From contig JAKTTT010000023.1 in the NCBI GenBank assembly GCA_030581615.1, positions 245,979-309,978 of the forward strand: a stretch of DNA of 64,000 bases. Reading direction: 5' to 3'. Position numbers and translations under genes: made by a program. Position 1 is the first letter of the stretch. The number at the start of each line of letters is the position of its first letter. Positions 29,711-39,670 of the stretch are shown here, piece by piece. This DNA comes from Alloascoidea africana. Its lineage: Eukaryota > Ascomycota > Alloascoideomycetes > Alloascoideales > Alloascoideaceae. Under the pieces are notes generated by a model, which was not told where the DNA came from, did no database searches, and saw nothing but the letters and a program-made list of their open reading frames with translations.

Positions 29711-30012
29711 GTCGATCAGAAAGACACACACGTTCACAAAAAAAAACGGTGATGCAATTCGGAGTTCCACGATGATAGATTCCATCGTAATTGTAGCAAA
29801 GATATGACTAAAATGATGACAGCTACCACCGTTTTACAGAACCCAATTTAACCGTTAATTGATATGCAAGAACGGAGATGGTATGCAGCAGATATGCTGT
29901 TTGTTTCCTGGACTTGCCAAAGCTCTCCAATTTTTTTCCTTCTAGTGACGGAAACTTCATACCCAAAATTCTCGTGCCTACTATGTACCATTAATAAAAA
30001 AACTGTTTGGCT
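29450..30012. repeat. Two diverged copies of a 23-24 bp element
   Basis: CCATTAATAAAAAACTGTT followed by CGGC occurs at 29450-29472. A near-identical copy (one extra A, one C-to-T change) is at 29989-30012, in the same orientation about 540 bp away. No matching larger repeat is evident around them. Confidence 0.6.
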
Positions 30013-32427
30013 CTACTCTACCGTGCAAGGGTAGTAAGGACAGTTGTCCAGGCGAATCAATACCTTAGAATCCTAGGGTTGGGCTTTGGCTTTGGCTGTG
30101 TATGACCTAAGAAATCGAACGCATGGATTTTATTTCTGGAATAATTTCGTAACGCGATGAGCCAAAGTCAAATGTGGTATCCTTTGTGAGAGGAGGTGTT
30201 TCGTGAAAAAAAAATGCTGTTTGCTCTGGTTATTTCCGATACCTGGTTGGACACACAAATTGACTTGAAGGCTTAGAATCCTTTGGGCTGGACCGCCTCC
30301 AGTCCTGATTACAGTTGTAATCTATACTCTGAAGAAAAAAAAAAAAAAAAAAAAGTCTGGTCTCCGCCTAAAGGAGGGCCCCATCGCAAACTTACTCTGA
30401 TTAACACTTTCTTTCTATCGGAAAACTGGCATCTGCGAGCGAGTCCCGTTTGGGTAACTATGCACCCGATCTTTTCGATAGTTCTCTTGCATGGTGTTTC
30501 CCTATCCAGATTCTGAGTGGTAGCGTCATACTACATGAAATCTGCACTGCGACCGAAACCGGAACATGATAAATCGACCTGTGCCGCCATTCTGCATCAA
30601 AGGAAGGCTCTCCAATGTGCCAAATCCACGTGGAACTGGAGCTGGAGCTGGAGCTGGAACTTGAACTAGCAACTGGGTAAGAACTTCGATTTCATGACAC
30701 AATCACAATCACGAAAACAATCACCAAAGTCTAGAGCCATGGTGGATTTACAACTCCAGGCTTTCTGGATCAGTTTCAGTTTTCCGGGGTAGTATCTTCC
30801 CTTGTCTGTCACGAACTTTGAACTCCATGTAGGGATTTTACGACCCTCTTTAACTCTGAGACTTTGCTTTCGAGTTTGTGATTGGTGAAATTTAACCTAG
30901 ATTTGCAACATTATGAATGTAAGCTTGAGCTTTTGTATGATCATCCACTTGAACAATTATAGCGATTCTCATAACAGCGGTATATGACCACTGAAATAAA
31001 TTGCTTATGGAGTTATAGAAAATGTGTACACTTCTTTCTTTGAACTTTTGTAGTTTCTCTGATTGGGGCTTGTTGATCTACCTACTCGACCAAAACAACA
31101 GATATACAATTTTCTTAACTTTTCATCTTCGAACAATCTTGTGCACTTTTCAAATCTCAAATGGTATTTTTTCTGGTTTAATTTCTATTTCTGGTTCTAA
31201 AGTTAACGTATTATTTTTTCTTAAAATGGGGAATTCTGAATCCATCTTCAGGGATCAACAAATATTACCGAGAGATAGGGAGCATGCCTAATTAAATATT
31301 TTGTCCTTCTGCTTATCGAAGAAATTGTTAGAGTAGATCGAATACTAATGATTTCGATAGAATGTCCAACGAGCCTATAGAATTAGAGGTTTTATTTACT
31401 TCTAACGACTTTATAATTCTGGGCGGAGAAGGACTTGCACTTTCTTATTTTCGTTCAATACTTGCTTTACACAAATGTAGAATTGTTCTCCTGACTTTTT
31501 AGGTACTTGTTCTCCATCAAAAAGCACGATCGTCGTGGGACAGTCTCAACTGAGCAGTGGCAGCCGCCTTTTTGAAACTTGTTCAAGTGAAGATCCATTT
31601 ACAGCCACGCTCACCAGATTTATCGGAAGTAAAAAGCGTAATTTCTCGACATTGCATTATCAGAAATTCCCATTGTCAGCAACCGGTACGAGTCTAATCT
31701 CGTCAAGATCATCGTCAGTATGTTTGGGGAAAGAGAAGGGTTTTCAGTGTAGAGTCATTCAAGTTTCAATTTCCCAGAACAGCACCGGACAGTCGATCTC
31801 GATCACCTCACAAAAACGTTCGTGACGATGTTAACGCCAAGAAGCATTTCTCTACTTCCTTTGTTATAAACTTGGAAACAAACGCAACAACTTCCAGCGC
31901 TAGCTCAAGCTCTAGCTCTCGCTCCACCAGAATGACTACAAGCCACGGAGATCTATTACAAGCAATTGAACTCCATTAGATGTCCCCTTCCCTTTTAGCC
32001 GTATGTAGAATATGTTCCCGATTATATAAGTCCACTATCAGGCTTATCAAGCCTCAATCAGTACCAGTAGCAATCGCCCAACGAGAAACAAAAATCACCC
32101 CAGGCGCACGGATGTTTCCAGAGCAGATCCGCTTTTGGAATAATTTAAATCGGCATGCGTGCGCCTGGGTGCGTCGCGCATACCCACATGTCTGCCAGAT
32201 TAGGCAAGCGCAGGAAATGGAGACACAGTGCATGCATGTACAGATGACCAGGTAGATCTTGCATTAGGGGACCAGAACCACACCAAAGTGTCAAAAGAGA
32301 AAAAAATCGTATAAAGCCGGGGTAGATCCACAACTTTCCTCCAGGGCCGTCTTTTCTGTCTAACGCTTTATGGAAACATCGAAATTCGTGCAAAATTCAG
32401 GTGTGAAAAAACAGTTCTTAACCAAAA

Positions 32428-34101
32428 ATGTCGGGTCTCTCGTACGCCATGTTCTATGATACCAAAGTTGCTCCCTTTGCGCTTAATCAACAACCTGTGG
32501 AAGAGAGGCAGCGAACACAATGGCCAAGCCATTCCCATTCTAAATCTTTCCATCGTGCGAGAACTTTTGTATCGCTTATCAAGCGTAACAGTAGCCAATC
32601 AAGTTCTAGAAGTACAAAATCCGATGGTTCACTTGTAATGAGCAGTAGCAAGGGCAAGAGAAAGCAATCCGTGTTTAAAAGATATGCGAAAAATGAAGAG
32701 TTGGGCAGTGGGATATGTGGTAGGGTTCATCTCGTTACTCGAATCTCCGACAAAAAGTTATTTGCAATTAAGGAGTTTAAGGAAAAGGAGAGTTACGAGT
32801 CTCAAAGAGATTACAGCAAGAAAGTGACTTCTGAGTATACAATTGGCTCAACGCTAAGACACCAAAACATTATCCAAACAGTCGAAATTTGCTATGAAAA
32901 AAATAAAATTTATCAGGTTTTGGAATATGGAGATTATGATCTCTATTCTTTAATAATGTCAGGTAAAATGTCTTCCGAAGAAATACACTGCTGCTTTAAA
33001 CAAATTGTGAATGGTGTTCATTATCTCCACCACATGGGTCTCGCACACAGAGACTTGAAATTGGACAACTGTGTTGTGAATAGAGACGGAATTGTGAAAG
33101 TGATTGACTTTGGTGCAGCCGCTGTGTTCAGCTATCCTTTCTCAAACCGTGTAATTGAGGCCACTGGCATTGTTGGTTCGGAACCCTATCTTGCCCCAGA
33201 AGAGATTCAACTGATCAAATATGATCCCAGGACCGTTGACATTTGGGCGCTTGGCATTTTACTTTTCTGCATGGTTACCAAGCATTTCCCATGGAACTCC
33301 CCCAGACTCTCAGATGAATGTTTCAAGAGATTCGTGACAAGGAACAGCGGTGAGACATTGGGACAGATCCTCAAACGATCTTCACAAAATGAAATAGAAG
33401 GACCTTTGGCAACTGCGTGGTACAGTAACTCGTTGGAGTTGCGAAGGCCTCACGTTGAAACCAACTTCAAAAACGACATCCCTCAGACTCCAGGTGGTGT
33501 CACTCTTATCCATGATGAATTTTGCACTTCTCCACTTTCAGATGATATGGTTCACTCGTCGTATCTAGAATCCGACTCCTCTGAGAATGACTACGATGAC
33601 GATTATGACAACGACAGTGAAGGGGGATTTGTCTTTAACTTTTATCCTGAAAAGAACCTTAAGAAACCAAATCTTACTATAAAGTGCACATCTAGTAAAG
33701 CTTCCTCCACAAGTACCGATCTTTCACCATTGACTCTGAAAAGAATACAATCTTCTCCCGGTAGACCAAGCCACCACTCTGACACGGTTTACCAAAGTCC
33801 AGGACCAAACTACCAGGTTCCCTATGAACTCCGCTATGGTCCTCCATGTGCTCAAGAAGAAAGGCTTATGGCTGCACTCCCACAAGAGATGGGCAATGTT
33901 TTCAGAGGAATGCTGTGTCTTGCTCCTTGTGAGAGATTAAACATTGATGAGATTCTCTGCGACAATTGGATAAAACAAATTGACGTTTGTATTGAAGATT
34001 TGGATTCTAAAGATCATACCATCAAAAGAGCATCAAACCATACACATACTCAGTTACCCAAGACGAAAGCACATATTGCTTGTATGAAGAAATCCAATTG
34101 A
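32428..34101 (+). CDS. Ser/Thr protein kinase, fungal HAL/NPR1 group
   Basis: A 557-aa protein kinase. After a Ser/Arg-rich N-terminus the catalytic domain starts near residue 88. The glycine loop reads GSGICGRV, the ATP Lys is in FAIKEF (~115), the catalytic loop is AHRDLKLDNCVV (~206), the metal site is DFGAA (~226) and the APE-type motif is PYLAPEE. The GSEPYLAPEE and VDIWALGILLF pattern is typical of the fungal Hal4/Hal5/Npr1 kinases, which stabilise plasma-membrane ion and nutrient transporters. A ~190-residue insertion with an acidic run (EDYDDDYDND-like) and SP sites splits the C-lobe before the final LAPCERLNIDEILCDNWI. Which paralogue this is cannot be said. Confidence 0.85.
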   Translation: MSGLSYAMFYDTKVAPFALNQQPVEERQRTQWPSHSHSKSFHRARTFVSLIKRNSSQSSSRSTKSDGSLVMSSSKGKRKQSVFKRYAKNEELGSGICGRVHLVTRISDKKLFAIKEFKEKESYESQRDYSKKVTSEYTIGSTLRHQNIIQTVEICYEKNKIYQVLEYGDYDLYSLIMSGKMSSEEIHCCFKQIVNGVHYLHHMGLAHRDLKLDNCVVNRDGIVKVIDFGAAAVFSYPFSNRVIEATGIVGSEPYLAPEEIQLIKYDPRTVDIWALGILLFCMVTKHFPWNSPRLSDECFKRFVTRNSGETLGQILKRSSQNEIEGPLATAWYSNSLELRRPHVETNFKNDIPQTPGGVTLIHDEFCTSPLSDDMVHSSYLESDSSENDYDDDYDNDSEGGFVFNFYPEKNLKKPNLTIKCTSSKASSTSTDLSPLTLKRIQSSPGRPSHHSDTVYQSPGPNYQVPYELRYGPPCAQEERLMAALPQEMGNVFRGMLCLAPCERLNIDEILCDNWIKQIDVCIEDLDSKDHTIKRASNHTHTQLPKTKAHIACMKKSN

Positions 34102-34970
34102 TTCAGCATTTATAATTATCATGATATACACCGTCTCTGGCTTTTTTTTTGTTTTCTTTGTTTTTTTTCTGTTTGTTTCCTAGGACTTGATTTCTGATGT
34201 TTGGGTTATTGCATTTGGTTGTTTTTTTTGCATTTTGTTGTTAATAGGTGTATATATTTTCATCTTTTTCTTGAATCACGAAAGACTGAAAAGTCAGAGT
34301 GAAAATGATGGCGATTCATTAATGTTTTTACAAATTCTTCATTAGCAAAAGGGGACATCTTCTCGATGATTCTACGATGGTTCTATACAAAAAAGCATTT
34401 TTATTTTTATTTTTATTTTTTGCTTCTTTTCTTTTCTTACGAGATATTAATAGGGGACACGAATAATTGTGTATATGGAGCGGCCAAAAGGGAGGAGAAA
34501 TCAAAAAAGTAAACCCCCCGATTCTCCTTTGAAGCTTTTTAAAAATTTGTGTCCATACACATAGGTAACGAAATAATTATGATAATGACATTAGCACGCT
34601 TTACAACACTTTTAATTCTTTGCAGCAGCAGTAGATAGATATTTAGATTTTTGTTCCATTTTTTAATTAAGTCAGGTAGCCGAACTTGATCGCGATCAGT
34701 ACGTATGCATATTTTTTTGATAATCAGATTGTTCACATGAACTAGCATTTTTGTTCACCAAAGATAAACCAATTTCTATCATTACTTGAAACAATATAGA
34801 AAGCAATTTTCTCCTTTAATCCAGCCTCAATTGAGACTACAAATGTACATCAATATAGAGAAAAAAAAAAACATCGACGAAAGGATAACGTCACAACATG
34901 AAAAATAGCCCGTATGAAAAATACCCATACGTGCTTTCCACTATGATCCTCGCAATTCGAACATAAATAT
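34102..34970. other. Convergent intergenic region, AT-rich
   Basis: An 869-bp stretch between the 3' ends of the kinase and ZAP1 genes. It holds long T-rich runs after the kinase stop and A-rich runs near 34860-34870, consistent with 3' UTR and polyadenylation signals on both strands. I see no gene. Confidence 0.45.
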
Positions 34971-37583
34971 TCAACCATTAATCATTGCGTGTGGTGGTGA
35001 AGAATCCAAGATTTTTAATTCACCGGGGATGGAAGATGACTTTTCTTTGCTATTGGCCTTCTTCTTGCTATGTGTTTGTAAATGTCTTTGTAACTGATCA
35101 TTTCTAACAAACGACTTTCCACAGTTTTGAAAAGGACAAACGTAATTCTTTTCAGCATTATGTGTACGCATATGCTTTGCCAAGTTGGAAGACTCACTAA
35201 ATCGTTTATTACAACCGGGCCATTTGCACGCCAAGGGTTTTTCTCCCGTGTGTGTTCTCATGTGAACGGATAGAGCAGTACTAGCAGCAAAAGATTTGCT
35301 GCAAACAGAACACTTGAACGGCCTTTCTCCGGAGTGAACCCTCATATGCTGCTTTAAAAGAGCCTCCTCTGCAAATGATTGACTACAATGAGGACACTTA
35401 AAAGGCTTGTAGTTTGTGTGAATGTGCAAATGCCTAAGAATTTTCTGCCTCTGTTTAAAAGGCTTTTGAGACCTTTCACAATTCCTCCATCGACAAACGT
35501 ATTCTCCTTGCCTTGATCCCACATGTTCCGAAACAACATGCTCTGATAGTTCTTTTGAGGAGTCAAAGGTCTTGTTGCATATACACCCGTCAATCCCTAA
35601 CCACTTACAGCTGTGCTCATTCGAGTTTTCTCTCTGGTACTTTGCGTTAGGCCTTCTTGAAGATACAGTTCCCGTTGATACTGGTTTAATATCTTGCAAC
35701 GGTTGTACAGGGAGTTCTGTAGGCGTGGGTTCTACAGATTTTTCTTTTGTTTCCACAACTGTTTCACCAGCCTCCTCGGTCATAGAACCACTGCTATTGA
35801 ACCCTTGAGATTGAAACATTGCATTCATCTCATCCATGTTTATAATACCATGAGAGTCATGAATGTGATCAATTAACGAGAGCAAACTGTCACCTTTATA
35901 ATCACACTTGTTCCATTCACATTGGAAAGGATTTATTGTTGCCGGCAGAGAGCCGTTAACCAGCGGCGGCACCGGCGGTTGTTGTTGAAAGTTGGAACCA
36001 ACTTGTTTCAAAACATCCTGCATCACAAATCTTGAATTTGAATCTGCTTTAACATAATCCGACAACAAGTGGTCTTTGAGTAAATGAATATCCAGCGATG
36101 ATACACTGTTCAAAAGAGAAGAGCAGTTGTCCCATTTACAAACTGGGGGGATATCTGTTGCATCACCACTTTCTGGCTTTATGAACGGTTGACACATGTT
36201 GTTCATGGGCAGGTGCAATTGCTGTGAATGCTGCAGATTTGATTTTCGAGGAAAATTTTGGTCCCTTAAACGTGCAGCAGCCGCTGGAGATTTGGTTGTG
36301 ATGTATGGGTCTTGGGTGATATTCTGTTTCTGTGACAGATGTACCAAATTGTTTTGATTCCATATTTCAAAAGAGGGATAGTTTTGTTCTGGAGGGCTTG
36401 CGGTTCTACTTGGTATTGTTGGAGAATTCGTGGAAGATGGGGCTATTGAAGGTGCAAGCGAACTATTGAGATTTGAAGCTGGGCCAGGAGGAGTAGCAGA
36501 TGAAGAAATTTGTCCCGAGCCCAAGTTTTTTGTGGTCGTCATCGTCGTCGAATTAATCGACATGTTCATTAGCTCGTCTGTGGGTTGATCAAAAATTTGC
36601 ATATCGGTCAAAGAACCCTTTTTCCTTTTGGTGTTTACTGGTCCGCCATCGTAATCTGGTAAAAAAGGGGAGGACGAGTATGTGTTGGTTTCAATAGGTC
36701 TTGTTCTCCCCATATTGTTGGACGGAATAGTGGAGGAATAATTTTCCATGGATGCCCCACTTTCGTTCTCAGTTTCATTCAGGTCGCAAAACTTGCAAAA
36801 CTGGCAGAATTCAGATTCAAAATCTATAACCGGTAAAGGATCGGTTGTCGTTGTGTTATTGGCCTGGGGTTCATCATCAAATCTCGATCTTGTCCGACTC
36901 ACTGGCAGCGCTGGTAGGTTCATCAAACCGATATCATTCATCCATTCCATTCTCCCCATCAAGTCCGGATTAGAACTTGAGACGGAAGAACAGTTCAACT
37001 GCTTGTTCATTTCCAGGGCTTGGATAGCGCTCATTTTTGCCGGCATTGGTGCCGTTTCCTGATGAGGCTGGGCTGGCACATTAATGCGATCAACACCAGC
37101 GGTTGAATAACTGGAGCCACTTGGATGTTGATGTAAGTGCGAATGGCCGTGTAAACATATTTTCACAGATTCATCGGGGCCTTGTACCCGCTGCTGGTCT
37201 CTCATATTTTGCACTCTTGCTTTGAGTTGATCATTATGATGACTCTTTTGAAGGGACAAAGAAGAGGCCAATGTATCGGAATCAGAGCGTTCCTGATGGT
37301 ATTCTGGTGCCAAAGAGCCGGAAGAATCTTGGGGTTTCCACTGCTGGACCGTATCCGTCTGGTTATAATGCCCAGATACCGTTTCCCGGCCCATGCCATC
37401 TCTATGGTGCCCATTGCAACAGAGAATATCAACAATTGTGTCCTGATTGCAGTCTGGATAGCTACAACACTCCAGGGTCTGCTCCTTGACCATACCATAT
37501 TCATTGGGGTACGGGACGCTGTGGACTACGGCAGAATCCGAGCCTGGGGAAAAGGAACATTGCGGTCGATAAAAAGGTTTCAT
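34971..37583 (-). CDS. ZAP1: Zinc-responsive transcription factor Zap1
   Basis: An 870-aa C2H2 regulator matching Zap1, which activates zinc uptake genes under zinc deficiency. Five tandem C2H2 fingers (~657-840), with Zap1-style spacing and TGEKP-type linkers (HTGEKPLACKWPGCNKRF), form the DNA-binding domain. Two further isolated CxWxxC fingers at ~481-505 (CKWDNCSSLL) and ~554-580 (CEWNKCDYKG) match ZF1 and ZF2, the zinc-sensing pair of activation domain 2. A Cys-rich CQFCKFCDLNETE segment lies where activation domain 1 senses zinc. ATG 37583 starts MKPFYRPQCSF. The frame is open further upstream, but only antisense to the CLPTM1 coding region. Confidence 0.85.
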   Translation of the reverse strand: MKPFYRPQCSFSPGSDSAVVHSVPYPNEYGMVKEQTLECCSYPDCNQDTIVDILCCNGHHRDGMGRETVSGHYNQTDTVQQWKPQDSSGSLAPEYHQERSDSDTLASSLSLQKSHHNDQLKARVQNMRDQQRVQGPDESVKICLHGHSHLHQHPSGSSYSTAGVDRINVPAQPHQETAPMPAKMSAIQALEMNKQLNCSSVSSSNPDLMGRMEWMNDIGLMNLPALPVSRTRSRFDDEPQANNTTTTDPLPVIDFESEFCQFCKFCDLNETENESGASMENYSSTIPSNNMGRTRPIETNTYSSSPFLPDYDGGPVNTKRKKGSLTDMQIFDQPTDELMNMSINSTTMTTTKNLGSGQISSSATPPGPASNLNSSLAPSIAPSSTNSPTIPSRTASPPEQNYPSFEIWNQNNLVHLSQKQNITQDPYITTKSPAAAARLRDQNFPRKSNLQHSQQLHLPMNNMCQPFIKPESGDATDIPPVCKWDNCSSLLNSVSSLDIHLLKDHLLSDYVKADSNSRFVMQDVLKQVGSNFQQQPPVPPLVNGSLPATINPFQCEWNKCDYKGDSLLSLIDHIHDSHGIINMDEMNAMFQSQGFNSSGSMTEEAGETVVETKEKSVEPTPTELPVQPLQDIKPVSTGTVSSRRPNAKYQRENSNEHSCKWLGIDGCICNKTFDSSKELSEHVVSEHVGSRQGEYVCRWRNCERSQKPFKQRQKILRHLHIHTNYKPFKCPHCSQSFAEEALLKQHMRVHSGERPFKCSVCSKSFAASTALSVHMRTHTGEKPLACKWPGCNKRFSESSNLAKHMRTHNAEKNYVCPFQNCGKSFVRNDQLQRHLQTHSKKKANSKEKSSSIPGELKILDSSPPHAMING

Positions 37584-37643
37584 GTTTCTCTCTGATAGAT
37601 CTCTATATATATGAGGAAAGGGAGAAAACTGAGAACCAAGGGC

Positions 37644-37660
37644 GGAACCTTGGTGGTTCC
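37644..37660. promoter_or_regulatory. Palindromic ZRE-like site upstream of ZAP1
   Basis: The 17-bp inverted repeat GGAACCTTGGTGGTTCC (6-bp arms, 5-bp spacer) lies about 61 bp upstream of the ZAP1 ATG. Its core ACCTTGGTGGT matches 9 of 11 positions of the S. cerevisiae zinc-responsive element ACCTTNAAGGT. Zap1 autoregulates in S. cerevisiae, so this is a plausible autoregulatory site. Function is inferred. Confidence 0.4.
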
Positions 37661-37689
37661 CACTACTACAAAACAAGCACGCCCGGGCC

Positions 37690-37697
37690 ACGTGACC
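37690..37697. promoter_or_regulatory. CACGTGAC box beside the CLPTM1 stop
   Basis: A CACGTGAC sequence, the Cbf1/bHLH core in yeasts, lies just past the CLPTM1 stop codon and about 107 bp upstream of the ZAP1 ATG. It may belong to the ZAP1 promoter. Coordinates are approximate to a base or two. Confidence 0.3.
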
Positions 37698-37699
37698 GG

Positions 37700-39670
37700 C
37701 TACTCGTCGTCTCCATCGTCTCCGTCGGGTCTCTGCCCGAACTCGTTGACCCGGGAGTAGTCGACCCGGTACGCCCAGGTCTGGTACAAATAGATGAAGA
37801 AGACCACGTCGTCTCGCAGAGTCGCGAGGCGGTGGAGCCAGGGCATCGTGACGACGAACGCAAACAGGTCGTCGATGAAGGTGTTGAGGAACTTGTAGAC
37901 CATGGTCTTTCGCGGCATGTGGGCGACGGACTTGAGTCTGTAGTTGATATAGACCGATGGCAGCAGCATGAGAAATCCATACGCGTAGACACAGCCAACC
38001 AGGTTGGTGATTATGAAGGAGAACCATGATTTGTGGACTTCGTAGAGCAGAGAGTAGCCGGCGTACGCTGCGATAAGCGGGATTCCCGCGATGTAGAGAT
38101 ACTTGAACGCGATCTCATCGTACTCCTGGGTCTTTTTCTCAATTTCGGACAGCTGATGGCGATCAGTCACCTCCAGTTTATACCCGAAGAGGCTGGTTGG
38201 CGAGTGAACAAGCTGGATTTTCAAAATTGTTGTCAGTTTCCATGCCTCTGTCAAGATTCCAAACCCTTGTCCGAGCATAATCACCCAGGACGTATTTTCA
38301 TTATTATCCAGGAGATAGAGGAAAATGATGGTTTGCATCACCACATTTGCAACAATTGTTCGGGATGAAACACCTGCGTTATCCTTTTTGGACTTCCAAT
38401 GGCTGATGTCATTCTTAAACGCCAAAAATTCAAAAAGTGAGTGTAACAGTGAAACGACAATTGTGGTTCCAAGTAGCAACGGATTTGTCTCCAAGAAAAT
38501 CCGCTTGACCTCGTCAAAATCTCCTCCACCGTTATCACCACCGCCGCCTCCGGTAAGCGCCATCTGCTGTTTCATTCCTGCATCGAGGGAATTCACAATC
38601 TGGGCTTTCATGAAGCCTTCTTCAACAAGATTCAGGTTCAGTGGAACTGAGGTCACGGTGCTGTTTAGTTCATACATGTGGCTTTTCAACTGCCAGAATT
38701 TGTTTGCCTGAACAATGGGATAGTACAGAGCAACAGATCCTGTTTTCAAGTCTCTTCTGTTTTCGGGCTCCAAATGGATAGATTTTTGCAAATCTGGAGG
38801 AACCTGGCTGATTTGAACATCTGGGTTATCTGTGATGATTGCAATGGTGACATTTGGATGCCAATAAGCGACAATTTTGCCCTTCTCTTCATGTATTTGT
38901 GATTCTTCATGTTCTGCAGCATCAAGTAAATGGTGTTTTTTCACCTGTTGCTTTTTCAACATGTATGAGCTCAATGGTAATACTTCGTGGAAAGCCTTGG
39001 CGGGTTCAAATCCTTGAACAGAGGGATCCCAAATCTTTGTACCTTTTAGTGAGACATAAACATGGGCATAAATCGAGCCATTATTGAATCGTATTTCATC
39101 GGTTAATGGGAAATCGAGCGAAATTTGGAGCTGTTTGTTCTGTCCCCAAATCCAATTCTTCACTGCGGCCCAAAGACCGGTGATTGGAGCCCCCAGATGA
39201 ATGTCCCTAGTCTCCAAGACCGGATCCACAGCCGTCAACGAATCCTGGGAATAGGACTGGGCTTTGAATATGCTGTTGTCAGAAATGTAAACACGAATGT
39301 CGAGGGCCGAGCCTGGCACCCAGTAAGGCGCGATGAACTCTGCTGGAGTTTGAGCTCTCTGGAGGATTTCGACCATCTTATCATCTTCCGATTTCTCTTC
39401 CTGACTGTAGCGGTTGGGCTCTGTGCCGTCCCTCTTTTGCCAGTCATTATGCGTTCTTCTTATATCCAACAGCAGTTTCTCTGTGATGGGCTCAAATGGC
39501 ATCTTTTGAACAATAGGCACCCGAGGAGCATTTGCGTCCGGGTCCCACATGGACTTGATCTGTCCAATGAAGAAGTTTGTGCTTATGAAGATGATAATCA
39601 TCCATTTCAAGGACCCCCAGATGCTGGTTTCCTCTTCTTGCCGCTGTCTCGCGGCCGGTTCTTGGGGCAT
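37700..39670 (-). CDS. CLPTM1-family ER/Golgi membrane protein
   Basis: A 656-aa member of the cleft lip and palate transmembrane protein 1 family. The N-terminal membrane segment (SLKWMIIIFISTNFFIGQI) is followed by a large lumenal or extracytosolic domain (WVPGSALDIRVYISDNSIF; YWHPNVTIAIITDNPD). The C-terminal half holds about five membrane segments with conserved runs such as LLHSLFEFLAFKNDISHWK. Animal CLPTM1 retains GABA-A receptors in the ER and CLPTM1L scrambles glucosaminyl-PI; the fungal role is open. ATG 39670 (MPQEPAARQRQ) is used since further upstream the frame begins only with GTG. The last ~450 bp are much GC-richer than the rest. S. cerevisiae has no clear orthologue. Confidence 0.88.
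   Translation of the reverse strand: MPQEPAARQRQEEETSIWGSLKWMIIIFISTNFFIGQIKSMWDPDANAPRVPIVQKMPFEPITEKLLLDIRRTHNDWQKRDGTEPNRYSQEEKSEDDKMVEILQRAQTPAEFIAPYWVPGSALDIRVYISDNSIFKAQSYSQDSLTAVDPVLETRDIHLGAPITGLWAAVKNWIWGQNKQLQISLDFPLTDEIRFNNGSIYAHVYVSLKGTKIWDPSVQGFEPAKAFHEVLPLSSYMLKKQQVKKHHLLDAAEHEESQIHEEKGKIVAYWHPNVTIAIITDNPDVQISQVPPDLQKSIHLEPENRRDLKTGSVALYYPIVQANKFWQLKSHMYELNSTVTSVPLNLNLVEEGFMKAQIVNSLDAGMKQQMALTGGGGGDNGGGDFDEVKRIFLETNPLLLGTTIVVSLLHSLFEFLAFKNDISHWKSKKDNAGVSSRTIVANVVMQTIIFLYLLDNNENTSWVIMLGQGFGILTEAWKLTTILKIQLVHSPTSLFGYKLEVTDRHQLSEIEKKTQEYDEIAFKYLYIAGIPLIAAYAGYSLLYEVHKSWFSFIITNLVGCVYAYGFLMLLPSVYINYRLKSVAHMPRKTMVYKFLNTFIDDLFAFVVTMPWLHRLATLRDDVVFFIYLYQTWAYRVDYSRVNEFGQRPDGDDGDDE

Larger units (their letters stand above)
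28188..32427. other. 4.2 kb gene-poor region
   Basis: The longest gene-free stretch in the window. No frame here reads as a complete known protein and there are no tRNA folds, long terminal repeats or terminal inverted repeats that I can see. It holds hexanucleotide runs (GGAGCT near 30633-30656, GGCTTT near 30083), an A20-type run near 30333, a repeated CCATTAATAAAAAACTGTT element and frames that look decayed (listed separately). Candidate explanations are degenerate genes, a replication or centromere-related region, or long non-coding RNA. The sequence alone does not decide between them. Confidence 0.5.

Noticed and set aside
31200-31291. MGNSES start resembling the myristoylated HID1 N-terminus
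   Set aside because: Only six residues match and the frame stops after about twenty codons with no HID1 sequence downstream.
28188-32427. Retrotransposon or DNA transposon remnant
   Set aside because: No LTR pair, terminal inverted repeat, reverse transcriptase or transposase motif could be seen.
37584-38027. N-terminal extension of ZAP1 into the CLPTM1 region
   Set aside because: This part is antisense-frame sequence of the CLPTM1 coding end, is Arg/Pro-rich and starts without a convincing ATG context; ATG 37583 gives a sensible N-terminus.
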